Source: UMGS172 sp964424555 (lineage in GTDB: Bacteria; Bacillota; Clostridia; Oscillospirales; Acutalibacteraceae). Taken from it: DNA of 64,000 nucleotides. Under the pieces are notes generated by a model. It was not told where the DNA came from, made no database searches, and worked only from the letters and a program-made list of their open reading frames with translations. Location: contig CAYRIX010000003.1 in NCBI GenBank assembly GCA_964424555.1, positions 34,576 through 98,575 on the forward strand, in the 5' to 3' direction. The translations under genes and the position numbers were made by a program. Positions 10,501 to 17,050 of this stretch are shown piece after piece (the stretch's first letter is position 1; every line of letters begins with the position of its first letter).

Positions 10501-11428
10501 GGGTGTTACCGAGAATGACATCTTCTCCAAAACGGGCACCTATGCTCTGCCTGAGCTTGGCACAAAATTCGTACGTGATATGCTGGACGAGTCTAAACCA
10601 AAGACCTTCTCCGACCTATTGCAGATATCGGGTCTGTCACACGGAACCGACGTTTGGATAGGTAATGCGCAGGATCTTATTAAGCAGAATATCTGCACCA
10701 TTTCCGAGGTTATCGGAACACGTGACAATATTATGACCTATCTTATATACAAGGGTGTTCCTAAAAAAATGGCCTTTAAGATAATGGAGATAGTCCGTAA
10801 GGGCAAGGCCAAAAAGCTGTTGACCGAGGAGCATGTGCAGACCATGAGGGATAACAATGTTCCCGAGTGGTATATCGACTCCTGCTATAAGATAAAATAC
10901 ATGTTCCCGAAGGCTCATGCTGCCGCATATATGATAGCCGCCTTGCGTCTCGGTTGGTACAAGGTGCATAAGCCTGTCGAGTTCTATTGTGCATACTTTA
11001 CCGTCCGCTCAGACGATATCGAGGTTGAGACCCTGATGGGGGGTCAGAACGCCGTAAAGAAACGTATTAACGAAATTAAACTTATGGGCAATGCCGCCGG
11101 TGTCAAGGAAAAGGGTGTTTTGGATAACCTGCTTATCTTCAACGAAATGCTTTCACGTGGCATTGAGATACTGCCGATAGACCTTCGAAAATCGCATTCA
11201 AGAAAATTCCTTGTTGAGGACGGAAAGATGCGTTTGCCGATAGGTATTCTGGCAGGTGTCGGTGAAAAGGCTGCGGCTGATATCCAGAGGGCAATGGATG
11301 AGGGTAACTTCCTGTCTATTGACGACCTGCAGATAGAGTCGGGTGTTTCCAAGACGGTTATTGAAAAGTTGAAATCGGTCGGAGCGTTGAGCTTTTTGCC
11401 CGACACCAACCAGATGACACTGTTCTGA
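7562..11428 (+). CDS. polC: DNA polymerase III alpha subunit PolC, lacking the exonuclease domain
   Basis: PolC is the replicative polymerase of Gram-positive bacteria. Seen here: an OB-fold region (about residues 230-335), a PHP domain from ELHLHTSMSQMDAV (351), the YLVGSRGSVGSSF motif, a zinc finger with two CPxC pairs (about 757-790), the catalytic Asp pair D812/D814 in PDIDQNFSGE, and the C-terminal SKTVIEKL to MTLF end. In most PolC proteins a ~165-residue DEDD 3'-5' exonuclease interrupts the PHP domain after the YGVE segment. Here that point (residues 420-446) holds only a short Gly/Asp-rich linker before polymerase sequence resumes at RYHQIILVKN. The total of 1,288 residues is about 150 short of B. 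subtilis PolC. The usual DIDLNF reads DIDQNF. The polymerase should be active but without built-in proofreading. Confidence 0.95.
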   Translation: MGFPTFEDVFGKYIGNTSAAIKNGIIERCEVSTEDRSLTAWICFAEYIKRAEVFKVSEALKDSLALRDVKLNAKYHAECYGPSAAEDIALELRASNVMLNGYFNGAEFNISDGADTNSVTRITLKFGGLETIKECNFERQFGAIVAQRFGIETQIAFDGQLDEVEMVAPEYKQEPVNYSAPEPKPKPNAPQSFGGSPERRATERKAPEPRKVTGLLIPDDAPIISDSVTQIYGKKIHGALIPLSQITPEDDDSLVWGEIFFSEVVPTKSGKGQRVKFQMYDGTNSVTVKTVVGNQYADIFGDELKKGKCVIVHGKYAMDDWEKDYCFEPDGIATVKKKSDKTDTAEEKRIELHLHTSMSQMDAVVPVKDVVKRAFKWGHKAVAITDHGVVQSFPDAMSAYDDIMSDNEGADFKIIYGVEDYFVNDIDGQEISGGIDGGVDSTTLTRYHQIILVKNQAGLKNLYRLISYSNLNYYLKTYNKANPQKPRPARPLMPKSVINKYRDGLIIGSACEQGEIFRAVLDGKPEEEILKLAEFYDYLEIQPRGNNMFMLRNGTVNSEKELLDFNRRIIEIADKLGKPVVATGDVHFLDPEDAKLRTILMAGQGFSDAEDQAPLYFKTTDEMLEEFAYLGDRAKEVVIDNPQKIADMVEPNVRAVPSGNYPPKIEGSDDILTEKCYRRAHEIYGDPLPDVVKDRLERELDSIIRHGFSVMYVTAQKLVEYSESKGYLVGSRGSVGSSFAATMNGISEVNPLVPHYVCPKCKHSEFITDGSVGSGFDLPPKKCPECGEDYNRDGHDIPFETFLGFDGDKVPDIDQNFSGEVQPLVHKYTEELFGSENVFKAGTIATVAEKTAFGYVKHYAEDYGITMNKAEEARLAAAIEGSAVKRTTGQHPGGMVVVPQGMEVYDFCPVQHPADKVDSDMVTTHFDFHKIHDNILKLDELGHDVPTIYKYLEENTGIPVLKVSMSDPDVMSLFLSPEALGVTENDIFSKTGTYALPELGTKFVRDMLDESKPKTFSDLLQISGLSHGTDVWIGNAQDLIKQNICTISEVIGTRDNIMTYLIYKGVPKKMAFKIMEIVRKGKAKKLLTEEHVQTMRDNNVPEWYIDSCYKIKYMFPKAHAAAYMIAALRLGWYKVHKPVEFYCAYFTVRSDDIEVETLMGGQNAVKKRINEIKLMGNAAGVKEKGVLDNLLIFNEMLSRGIEILPIDLRKSHSRKFLVEDGKMRLPIGILAGVGEKAAADIQRAMDEGNFLSIDDLQIESGVSKTVIEKLKSVGALSFLPDTNQMTLF

Positions 11429-11440
11429 TGGGGTGCCAAA

Positions 11441-12007
11441 ATGTATAATGAATACTTTGTACCGTACCCTAATATTGAAACCGACCGACTTGTTATCCGC
11501 ATGGTTAAAAAACAGGATGCCAATGATTTGTACGAGCTTTGCCACCGACCCGAGACGTCACAGTTTTCGCTTTGGAGCCCTCACCAGTCATTGTCTGAGA
11601 CCAAGGAATTTATAAGCTACCAGATATCACGCTACCGGAAAAAAGATTGCATGTTCTTTGCTGTAGAGGAAAAGGCAACGGGACATGTTATAGGTACCTG
11701 CAGTTATGTTTCAATGGACTCTGAATACAAAATCGCCGAGATAGGCTACAGTGTTTTGAGTGACCTTTGGAACTGTGGATTTGCCACCGAGATTGCTGAC
11801 GCTTTGATGGGTTATGCCTTTAACCGAATCGGCGTTCAAAGGGTATTTGCACGTGTGCTTCCGCAGAACACCGCATCTCAACGGGTACTCTTAAAGCTGG
11901 GCTTTGAGTACGAGGGTACAGCTAAAAAGGGCTATTATTTCAACGGCCGTGTAAATGATATTTTAATCTACGGTATAACCGACGATGAGTATTTTAATGA
12001 GAGGTAA
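11441..12007 (+). CDS. GNAT-family N-acetyltransferase (RimJ/RimL type)
   Basis: The 188-residue product has the RimJ/RimL/PaiA-type layout: a TDRLVIR beta strand near the N-terminus, the central AEIGYSVL strand, an acetyl-CoA site (NCGFATEIADAL, a variant of the usual Q/RxxGxA motif) and the end NTASQRVLLKLGFEYEG. Such enzymes acetylate protein N-termini or small amines; the substrate cannot be read from the sequence. The gene starts 12 bases after polC and ends 2 bases before luxS, so all are probably co-transcribed. Confidence 0.85.
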   Translation: MYNEYFVPYPNIETDRLVIRMVKKQDANDLYELCHRPETSQFSLWSPHQSLSETKEFISYQISRYRKKDCMFFAVEEKATGHVIGTCSYVSMDSEYKIAEIGYSVLSDLWNCGFATEIADALMGYAFNRIGVQRVFARVLPQNTASQRVLLKLGFEYEGTAKKGYYFNGRVNDILIYGITDDEYFNER

Positions 12008-12009
12008 AT

Positions 12010-12462
12010 ATGGAAAGAATTGCAAGCTTTGAGGTAAATCACGATAGTTTACAGCGAGGTCTGTATACCTCACGTGTTGACGGTGATGTCACCACCTATG
12101 ATATCAGAATGAAACTGCCAAACAAGGGGATATACCTCAATAATCCTGCGATGCACACAATGGAGCACATCGTTGCCACCTATGTGAGAAACAGTGCGTT
12201 TAAGGATAGAATCATTTATTTTGGCCCTATGGGTTGTCGCACGGGCTTCTATCTTCTTGTGCGTGACATTGACCCCAAGGATGTTATCGGCCTCGTCCGT
12301 GATGCGTTCACATTTTTGCGTGACTATGAGGGAGATATTCCGGGGGTTTCCTCTATTGAGTGCGGAAACTATCTTGAGCACGACCTTGAGGATGCAAAAA
12401 GAGAGGCTAAGGAGTATATACCTGTTCTTAAAGGATATACTGTTAAACAGTTGAAGTATTAA
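12010..12462 (+). CDS. luxS: S-ribosylhomocysteine lyase
   Basis: LuxS cleaves S-ribosylhomocysteine to homocysteine and DPD, the precursor of the AI-2 signal, within the activated methyl cycle. The 150-residue product has the metal-binding HTMEH (His49, Glu52, His53), the catalytic Cys76 in GPMGCRTGF, and a later Cys in the ECGNYLEHDL segment that should be the third metal ligand. Length and motif order are standard. No pfs or metE neighbours are present, so I favour a methyl-cycle role over dedicated signalling. Confidence 0.95.
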   Translation: MERIASFEVNHDSLQRGLYTSRVDGDVTTYDIRMKLPNKGIYLNNPAMHTMEHIVATYVRNSAFKDRIIYFGPMGCRTGFYLLVRDIDPKDVIGLVRDAFTFLRDYEGDIPGVSSIECGNYLEHDLEDAKREAKEYIPVLKGYTVKQLKY

Positions 12463-12472
12463 GGTTGATATA

Positions 12473-13153
12473 ATGAAAAAGTGGTTGCAAAAACTGATAA
12501 GGGGCGAAAAGACAATAATTGTTGCCTTTGGTGACAGTGTTACTGCAGGATATTTTAAGTCGGGTAAGCAGTTTCACAGCGAGGCTGACCGTTCGGCGGT
12601 CTATCATCAGGTCTTGGGTGACCGACTTCGCTATTTAGTAAAGGATGCCGACCTTGAGGTCATTAATGCAGGTGTCGGCGGCGAAACGGCCGGCAGGGGA
12701 CTTGTGCGTTTTGAGACTGATGTCGCCGCAAAGAAGCCTGACCTGTGTATAGTTTGTTGGGGGCTTAACGATGTCAACGGTACTGTTGAAAGCTATAAGG
12801 AAAGCCTTGCCGAGATATTTACCAAGCTTCAAGAGCTCGGTTGCGATATTGTTTTTATGACACCCAATATGCTTAATACACGAGTATCGCCCGATACGGC
12901 AGAGGTACATCTGAACTATGCCGCCAAAACCGCAGAAATGCAGCTTTCGGGCAAGATGGATAGCTTTATGGATGCAGCTCGTGAGGTTGCCGAAAAATTT
13001 GACGTTCCTGTTTGCGATTGCTACAAAAAGTGGAAGGCAATGCAGGAAATGGGTATAGATACCGACCTTTTGCTTGATAACTGCATCAACCACCCGACAA
13101 GGGAAATGCATGTTTTCTTTGCCGAGTGTCTTTTGGACACCCTACTGTTCTAA
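12473..13153 (+). CDS. SGNH/GDSL-type hydrolase, cytoplasmic
   Basis: The 226-residue product has block I FGDSVTAGY with nucleophile Ser22, the Gly/Asn oxyanion blocks (NAGVGGETAGR and WGLNDVNG) and the catalytic His in NHPTREMH near the C-terminus. This identifies a GDSL/SGNH esterase or acyl hydrolase. There is no signal peptide, so it probably acts on a cytosolic ester, perhaps a sugar acetyl or lysolipid; the substrate is unknown. It lies 10 bases after luxS. Confidence 0.85.
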   Translation: MKKWLQKLIRGEKTIIVAFGDSVTAGYFKSGKQFHSEADRSAVYHQVLGDRLRYLVKDADLEVINAGVGGETAGRGLVRFETDVAAKKPDLCIVCWGLNDVNGTVESYKESLAEIFTKLQELGCDIVFMTPNMLNTRVSPDTAEVHLNYAAKTAEMQLSGKMDSFMDAAREVAEKFDVPVCDCYKKWKAMQEMGIDTDLLLDNCINHPTREMHVFFAECLLDTLLF

Positions 13154-13169
13154 TTTAGGAGATTGCTTT

Positions 13170-13421
13170 ATGAACGAATTTAAGTATGACACACAGTTGC
13201 TTATCGAAGGTGCCGACCTCGACGAGGATGCAATAAACGATTATTTCCGTCAGAATTTTAAGGGCGATTGCCTGCTTGCCGTCGGTGACGAGGAGCTTAT
13301 CAAGATCCATTTCCACACCAACGAGCCGTGGCAGGTGCTGGAATATTGCTCGACCTTGGGCGAGATATTCGATATCGTAATCGAGGATATGGACCGTCAA
13401 TCAAGAGGTTTAAAGGGTTAA
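13170..13421 (+). CDS. Stand-alone small protein resembling the middle domain of FakA (YloV)
   Basis: The 83-residue protein contains YDTQLLIEGADLDEDAINDY, then CLLAVGDEELIKIHFHTNEP and LEYCSTLGEIFDI. From memory these match the region between the DAK2 kinase and DegV-like parts of fatty-acid kinase FakA, including its paired His (here HFH). The Cys that FakA proteins carry in the first motif (YCTE) is Asp here. Neither the ATP-binding DAK2 domain nor a FakB is nearby, so this is a free-standing domain of unknown role. The ATG at 13170 follows TTAGGAG; a longer frame opens upstream but overlaps the hydrolase gene. Confidence 0.7.
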   Translation: MNEFKYDTQLLIEGADLDEDAINDYFRQNFKGDCLLAVGDEELIKIHFHTNEPWQVLEYCSTLGEIFDIVIEDMDRQSRGLKG

Positions 13422-13457
13422 CAGCCTGATTTAAACAGAATATTGCCTAAATGTTCA

Positions 13458-13490
13458 AAGCCTTATGACTTTTATTTAGTCATAAGGCTT
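13458..13490 (+). terminator. Stem-loop closing the polC-luxS run
   Basis: AAGCCTTATGACT (13458-13470) and AGTCATAAGGCTT (13478-13490) form a perfect 13-bp stem around TTTATTT. The T tract is interrupted (AAATATT), so efficiency is uncertain, but it lies where the operon should end. Confidence 0.65.
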
Positions 13491-13527
13491 AAATATTACA
13501 AAATTGAAACTATTTTTAATAAAAATG

Positions 13528-13555
13528 TTGCAATTTTGTAATATTTGTGTATAAT
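13528..13555 (+). promoter_or_regulatory. Promoter of the M23 peptidase gene
   Basis: TTGCAA (13528-13533), 16 bases, TATAAT (13550-13555). The longest open frame would begin at GTG 13547 inside this promoter, which argues for the later start at 13631. Confidence 0.6.
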
Positions 13556-13630
13556 AGAGCTTGTGTTTTGTTACAAAGTTGTAATCTGACCAATCAAAAC
13601 AGCAGAAATGTTGTATTAAAAGGTGATATT

Positions 13631-15022
13631 TTGTTTAAGGTGAATTTTCCTAAAAAGGAAAAGATAGTTTCTTTTATAAAAAATTGTAAAGCTACTGTTC
13701 TGAGAACAGCAGGACGCTGTGCGTCATCTGTGTTTGAGAATGTTGCCAAAGCAATAGAAAGGTACACTCCTTGTCTGGAGTCTTTTGCTAATACTCTTAT
13801 CGCAAGCTTTGTCAAGCTCAGGGGCTATAGGCTAAAAACCGTTGCCGCTATGCTGGTGTTTGCGTTGTGCCTGTCGGTGCCGATGGTGGCCTATGCTGTC
13901 GAGTTTACATCGGCGGTCGAGGTGGTATATCAAGACCGTTCGTATGGCTTTGTTGCAAGCTCAAATGATGCAGAGCAGGTAAAAGAAACAGTCAGAACGA
14001 GCATTTACGGAGACTTTGATGCCGAGCAGTTCTCATTTAATGAGACATCGGTGAACAAGGATAAGATAACCGATGTCGGAAGCCTTTCAGCCAAGGTTAT
14101 CGAAAATGCTGAGGGTGTAAGGTCTGCTTGCGGGATGTATGTTGACGGTGTGCTTAAGGCAATTACTCATGATTTTGCTGAGATGAACAGTCTTTTGAAC
14201 AAGGGAATCGAGTATTATACTGCCGAGGGTGCGACCTTTGTCGGATTTGCCAATTCGATCGTATTACGTGATATACACGTCACTGAAAGCTATGCAGAAG
14301 GCTTAGCGCCAACTGAAGACGGCATTATAGACGGTAGTTACGGTGTGCAGTTTAAAACCGCAAGAGTCGAAAATTATGAGTGTGAGATAGCCTTTGAAAA
14401 GGCGGTTGAGTACGATAACAATAAGAAGACAAGCTACTCGAAAGTCAAGCAAAAAGGGAAGAACGGCATCAAGGCTGTTTCGGCTAATGTGTCTTATATA
14501 AACGGAGAGCCGATAGGCTCAGAGGAGATAAGCAGTACCGTTATCAAGGAGCCTGTTGAGCAGATAACAGTCAAGGGCACCAAGAAGACACCTGTTTACC
14601 ATTCGGGATATGTATTGGCAACCAAAATAATGACAGGCAAAGCCGAGATGGTTTTCCCTGTTGATTGCAACGGCAGTACCTATATTACCTCGTTTTGGGG
14701 TGACGGCAGAGGACATAAGGGCCTTGATATTTCTGCACCCAAAAACACCAATATTTATGCCGCAGCGGATGGAGTTGTGTCCTATGCAGGCTTTCGCTCT
14801 GACTACGGTTATATTATAGTTGTAGATCACAATGACGGTAAGACCCAGACTGTTTACTCACATAACCGTAAAAATCTTGTCAGCAAGGGAGATACGGTCA
14901 AAGCAGGACAGCATATCGCCGAGGTCGGTGCAACGGGCAACGCAACAGGTAACCACCTGCATTTTGAGGTGAGGATCAACGGCACTGCAGTAGATGCCGC
15001 ACCGTATGTCGGTTTGAAATAA
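13631..15022 (+). CDS. Membrane-anchored M23 (LytM-type) peptidoglycan endopeptidase with G5 domain
   Basis: The start is taken as TTG 13631, five bases after AAAGGTG and downstream of the promoter, giving 463 residues. A basic N-terminal segment of about 70 residues precedes one hydrophobic span (TVAAMLVFALCLSVPMVAYA). The extracellular part has a G5-like domain (about 270-330) and a C-terminal M23 domain. Zinc and catalytic residues are present: His362 and Asp366 in HKGLD, His442 and His444 in HLHFE. It probably cuts peptide cross-links in the cell wall. The architecture resembles clostridial M23/G5 proteins linked to growth or sporulation; the specific role is not determined. Confidence 0.88.
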   Translation: MFKVNFPKKEKIVSFIKNCKATVLRTAGRCASSVFENVAKAIERYTPCLESFANTLIASFVKLRGYRLKTVAAMLVFALCLSVPMVAYAVEFTSAVEVVYQDRSYGFVASSNDAEQVKETVRTSIYGDFDAEQFSFNETSVNKDKITDVGSLSAKVIENAEGVRSACGMYVDGVLKAITHDFAEMNSLLNKGIEYYTAEGATFVGFANSIVLRDIHVTESYAEGLAPTEDGIIDGSYGVQFKTARVENYECEIAFEKAVEYDNNKKTSYSKVKQKGKNGIKAVSANVSYINGEPIGSEEISSTVIKEPVEQITVKGTKKTPVYHSGYVLATKIMTGKAEMVFPVDCNGSTYITSFWGDGRGHKGLDISAPKNTNIYAAADGVVSYAGFRSDYGYIIVVDHNDGKTQTVYSHNRKNLVSKGDTVKAGQHIAEVGATGNATGNHLHFEVRINGTAVDAAPYVGLK

Positions 15023-15036
15023 TTTAAATTAACAAG

Positions 15037-15075
15037 ACACCGCCGTGCTGATATTCAGCGCGGCGGTGAGTTTTA
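15037..15075 (+). terminator. Terminator hairpin, first copy of a 32-bp duplicated stem
   Basis: CACCGCCGTGCTGA and TCAGCGCGGCGGTG pair around TAT (15038-15068), then TTTTATT. The stem probably also terminates the opposite-strand gene at 15091-15300. The 32 bases 15037-15068 recur exactly at 15636-15667. Confidence 0.85.
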
Positions 15076-15090
15076 TTGTTGGGGGTTGTT

Positions 15091-15300
15091 TTAAAAAATC
15101 TCCGCCCTATTTAATAAGCTGCGAGGACAGTAAGCATCGTGGCAGTTGTAACACTCCTCAACCGATGTTGCTTCACTACAGCATAGCATGTAATTACATT
15201 CGTTACAGCAACACTCGATTCCCCCGTGCAAGCCGTTGCCCAAGCAATGCTCACCGCTCAGTCCCGGTGTGAGCTCTATTCCCGTTACGTCTATTATCAA
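15091..15300 (-). CDS. Cysteine-rich mini-protein, probable metal binder
   Basis: This 69-residue protein is unusually rich in Cys, arranged as HCLGNG, ECCCNECNYMLCC, then ECYNCHDAYC. That suggests one or two zinc or Fe-S sites. The proposed start is TTG at 15300, preceded by an in-frame stop and AAGGGG about nine bases upstream; the region before it is very AT-rich, fitting a promoter. It lies alone, convergent with the M23 gene, between the two copies of the duplicated terminator. I recall similar Cys-rich frames in related gut Clostridia but cannot name a family. The overlapping + strand frame lacks comparable structure. Confidence 0.6.
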   Translation of the reverse strand: MIIDVTGIELTPGLSGEHCLGNGLHGGIECCCNECNYMLCCSEATSVEECYNCHDAYCPRSLLNRAEIF

Positions 15301-15396
15301 ATCATCTTACCCCTTGTTATTTTATAATAATATTTATTATAATTATATACAATTTATTTTACCTTGTCAAGCGTTTAAAATAGTAATGGTGATTAG

Positions 15397-15630
15397 ATGA
15401 GAACGGAATTCAAGGAAAATTATATAATGGTTGGGCTCAAGGTTTCTTATTACAGAAAGCTTAAATCTCTAACGCAGGAACAGTTGGCTGAAAAGCTGAA
15501 TTGTGATGTTTCGTTCATAGGGCAGATCGAAGCACCCAACATCTATAAAGCCATTTCTTTGGATACTCTATTCCGTATTGCCAGTGCACTTGATGTGCCT
15601 GCCTATAAATTCTTAAAGTTTGATGATTAG
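15397..15630 (+). CDS. Small XRE-type helix-turn-helix regulator
   Basis: The 77-residue protein is almost entirely a Cro/C1-type DNA-binding domain: LKVSYYRKLKSLTQEQLAEKL, then the recognition-helix region CDVSFIGQIE, and LDTLFRIASALDVPAYKFL. The start may be ATG 15397 or ATG 15427 (AAGGA ten bases before); the domain is intact either way. It has no partner gene, and its target may be itself or the neighbouring Cys-rich gene. Confidence 0.8.
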   Translation: MRTEFKENYIMVGLKVSYYRKLKSLTQEQLAEKLNCDVSFIGQIEAPNIYKAISLDTLFRIASALDVPAYKFLKFDD

Positions 15631-15635
15631 ATAAA

Positions 15636-15672
15636 ACACCGCCGTGCTGATATTCAGCGCGGCGGTGTTTGT
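15636..15672 (+). terminator. Terminator hairpin, second copy of the duplicated stem
   Basis: It repeats the 32 bases of 15037-15068 exactly, followed by TTTGTTG. It terminates the XRE gene and, read from the other strand, the small membrane-protein gene. Confidence 0.85.
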
Positions 15673-15688
15673 TGTAAAAGTAGGGGAA

Positions 15689-15937
15689 TTAATCCTTAAA
15701 GACCTTGACAAATTTAAGTATTGAGAATACGATACCTGCGGTTCCGTAAAGGTCAAAAACAGTTCCGACAAGCCACGCAAGCAGGCTTCCGAGAAAGGCG
15801 GGCGGAATAAGTCCGAGAACCTTGCCCGAAATGATGCCGACAACCAAGATAACGGCATAAACCACTATAGCGGTTATAAAATCGTTTTTCTCGGTCGACT
15901 TGAAAGCGGTAGGCCAGAACTTCTTTAAAATATCCAT
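15689..15937 (-). CDS. Small two-helix membrane protein of unknown function
   Basis: The start ATG at 15937 has GAGGTG six bases upstream, giving 82 residues: a short charged N-terminus (MDILKKFWP), a hydrophobic span (FITAIVVYAVILVVGIISG), a Gly/Pro-rich turn and a second span (FLGSLLAWLVGTVFDLYGTA), ending in charged residues. This suggests a small inner-membrane protein with a hairpin topology. I do not assign a function. It is monocistronic. Confidence 0.65.
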   Translation of the reverse strand: MDILKKFWPTAFKSTEKNDFITAIVVYAVILVVGIISGKVLGLIPPAFLGSLLAWLVGTVFDLYGTAGIVFSILKFVKVFKD

Positions 15938-16112
15938 TAAATACACCTCATTTTGATATTTTACTAAATTATACCACATCAAATTTACGATTCAACACAT
16001 TACCGCACAAATTTGCAGCTTTTTAATAATTTGTTAATATTTATTGATACACCTGTGGACTGTAGAAGGTGATGTTCGGTGCAAAAAAGTCTACATTTTT
16101 GCACTGTTTTTC

Positions 16113-16141
16113 TTGCAAAACGGTATGGGTTGTGTCATAAT
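16113..16141 (+). promoter_or_regulatory. Promoter of the GH16 pair
   Basis: TTGCAA (16113-16118), 17 bases, CATAAT (16136-16141), about 75 bases before the first GH16 start. The likely transcription start falls inside the inverted repeat at 16145-16170. Confidence 0.5.
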
Positions 16142-16144
16142 TAC

Positions 16145-16170
16145 TTATGCAAAGGTTAAACCTTGCATAA
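16145..16170 (+). promoter_or_regulatory. Operator-like inverted repeat over the GH16 transcription start
   Basis: TTATGCAAAGGTT is followed closely by AACCTTGCATAA; the arms match except for one extra A. The position just after the -10 box is typical for repression. No adjacent regulator is obvious; LacI/GntR-type binding is an inference. Confidence 0.5.
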
Positions 16171-16215
16171 TTTCTGACGTAGGGCAGTTAAATGCCGCGA
16201 AAGGAGAAGGTAAAA

Positions 16216-17037
16216 ATGGAACTGTACGAAAAGGGTTACAAGCTCGTATTCGAGGAGGATTTTTCGGGTGGGCTTGAAGAAAACCGGTGGCTTTGCTTAG
16301 ATGAGACCGTAAAGTCTCACTCGGCAAAAAAGGACAACGATTTTGTCCCAAGCCATGTTATCACTCAGGGTGCCGCCAAGCACGAAGGTTCTCAAATGCA
16401 TTACAAGCCTGAAAATGTGCAAGTGAAGGACGGTCATCTCGTCATTACTGCAGGACGTGAAGGTGACGGCTATGAGGGCGGTAAGTGTGTCTGCAACGGT
16501 ATTGTTTTTGCACACGGTTATGTTGAGGTAGAGGTTGAACTGCCCAAATTCCAAAAGGGTGTTTGGCCTGTATTTTCTCTTGTTTCCACCGAAGGAACAC
16601 CCTATAAGGCTGATTACGATGTCGTGGCAGTTCACGGTGACAAGGCCAAGAACGCTTTTAATATGTATATCCGCTGGTTGGATGAGATATATGAGACTCC
16701 TCATAAGATCAACTGCCTGTTCAAAAAGCCTAAGCGCTTCTATCCCGATGAGGCTGACGAGGCTGTTTTGTCAGCAGGCTGTCATAAGTTCGGTGTTGAG
16801 ATAACCGACGAATTTGTCATTTTCTATGCCGACGGTGAGGAGTGGAACCGTGTTGATGTAACTCCCAGTCCGTTTGCGGTTTTGGGTAAAAAGAATTTCC
16901 TTAAATTCATGGCAGGGATGTCTATCGGATTGCCCAACATTGACGCTCCTGAAGATAATGCCGACTTCCCGACCGAGTTCAGGATAAAGAGCATCAAGCT
17001 TTATCAGAACGACGGCGACTTGTTTGTTAAGAGATAG
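16216..17037 (+). CDS. GH16-like protein with degenerate active site (putative pseudoenzyme)
   Basis: The 273-residue protein has the concanavalin-like GH16 layout: YKLVFEEDFSGG at the N-terminus, VKDGHLVITAG, FAHGYVEVEVELP, GVWPVFSLVST, and FRIKSIKLYQNDG at the end. The second gene of the pair carries the catalytic EIDVLE; here the equivalent residues 133-138 read DYDVVA. The nucleophile Glu is replaced by Asp and the acid/base Glu by Ala, so hydrolysis is unlikely and glycan binding or partner support more plausible. There is no signal peptide. ATG 16216 follows GGAGAAGG. The next gene begins 13 bases after the stop. Confidence 0.82.
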   Translation: MELYEKGYKLVFEEDFSGGLEENRWLCLDETVKSHSAKKDNDFVPSHVITQGAAKHEGSQMHYKPENVQVKDGHLVITAGREGDGYEGGKCVCNGIVFAHGYVEVEVELPKFQKGVWPVFSLVSTEGTPYKADYDVVAVHGDKAKNAFNMYIRWLDEIYETPHKINCLFKKPKRFYPDEADEAVLSAGCHKFGVEITDEFVIFYADGEEWNRVDVTPSPFAVLGKKNFLKFMAGMSIGLPNIDAPEDNADFPTEFRIKSIKLYQNDGDLFVKR

Positions 17038-17050
17038 GGAGGGTGTAACA

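Noticed and set aside
13074..13169. Extended N-terminus of the FakA-like protein
   Set aside because: The extension overlaps the preceding hydrolase gene; the FakA similarity begins after ATG 13170, which has its own ribosome binding site.
15045..15272. + strand frame opposite the Cys-rich gene
   Set aside because: It starts inside a terminator hairpin and has no ribosome binding site or ordered motif.
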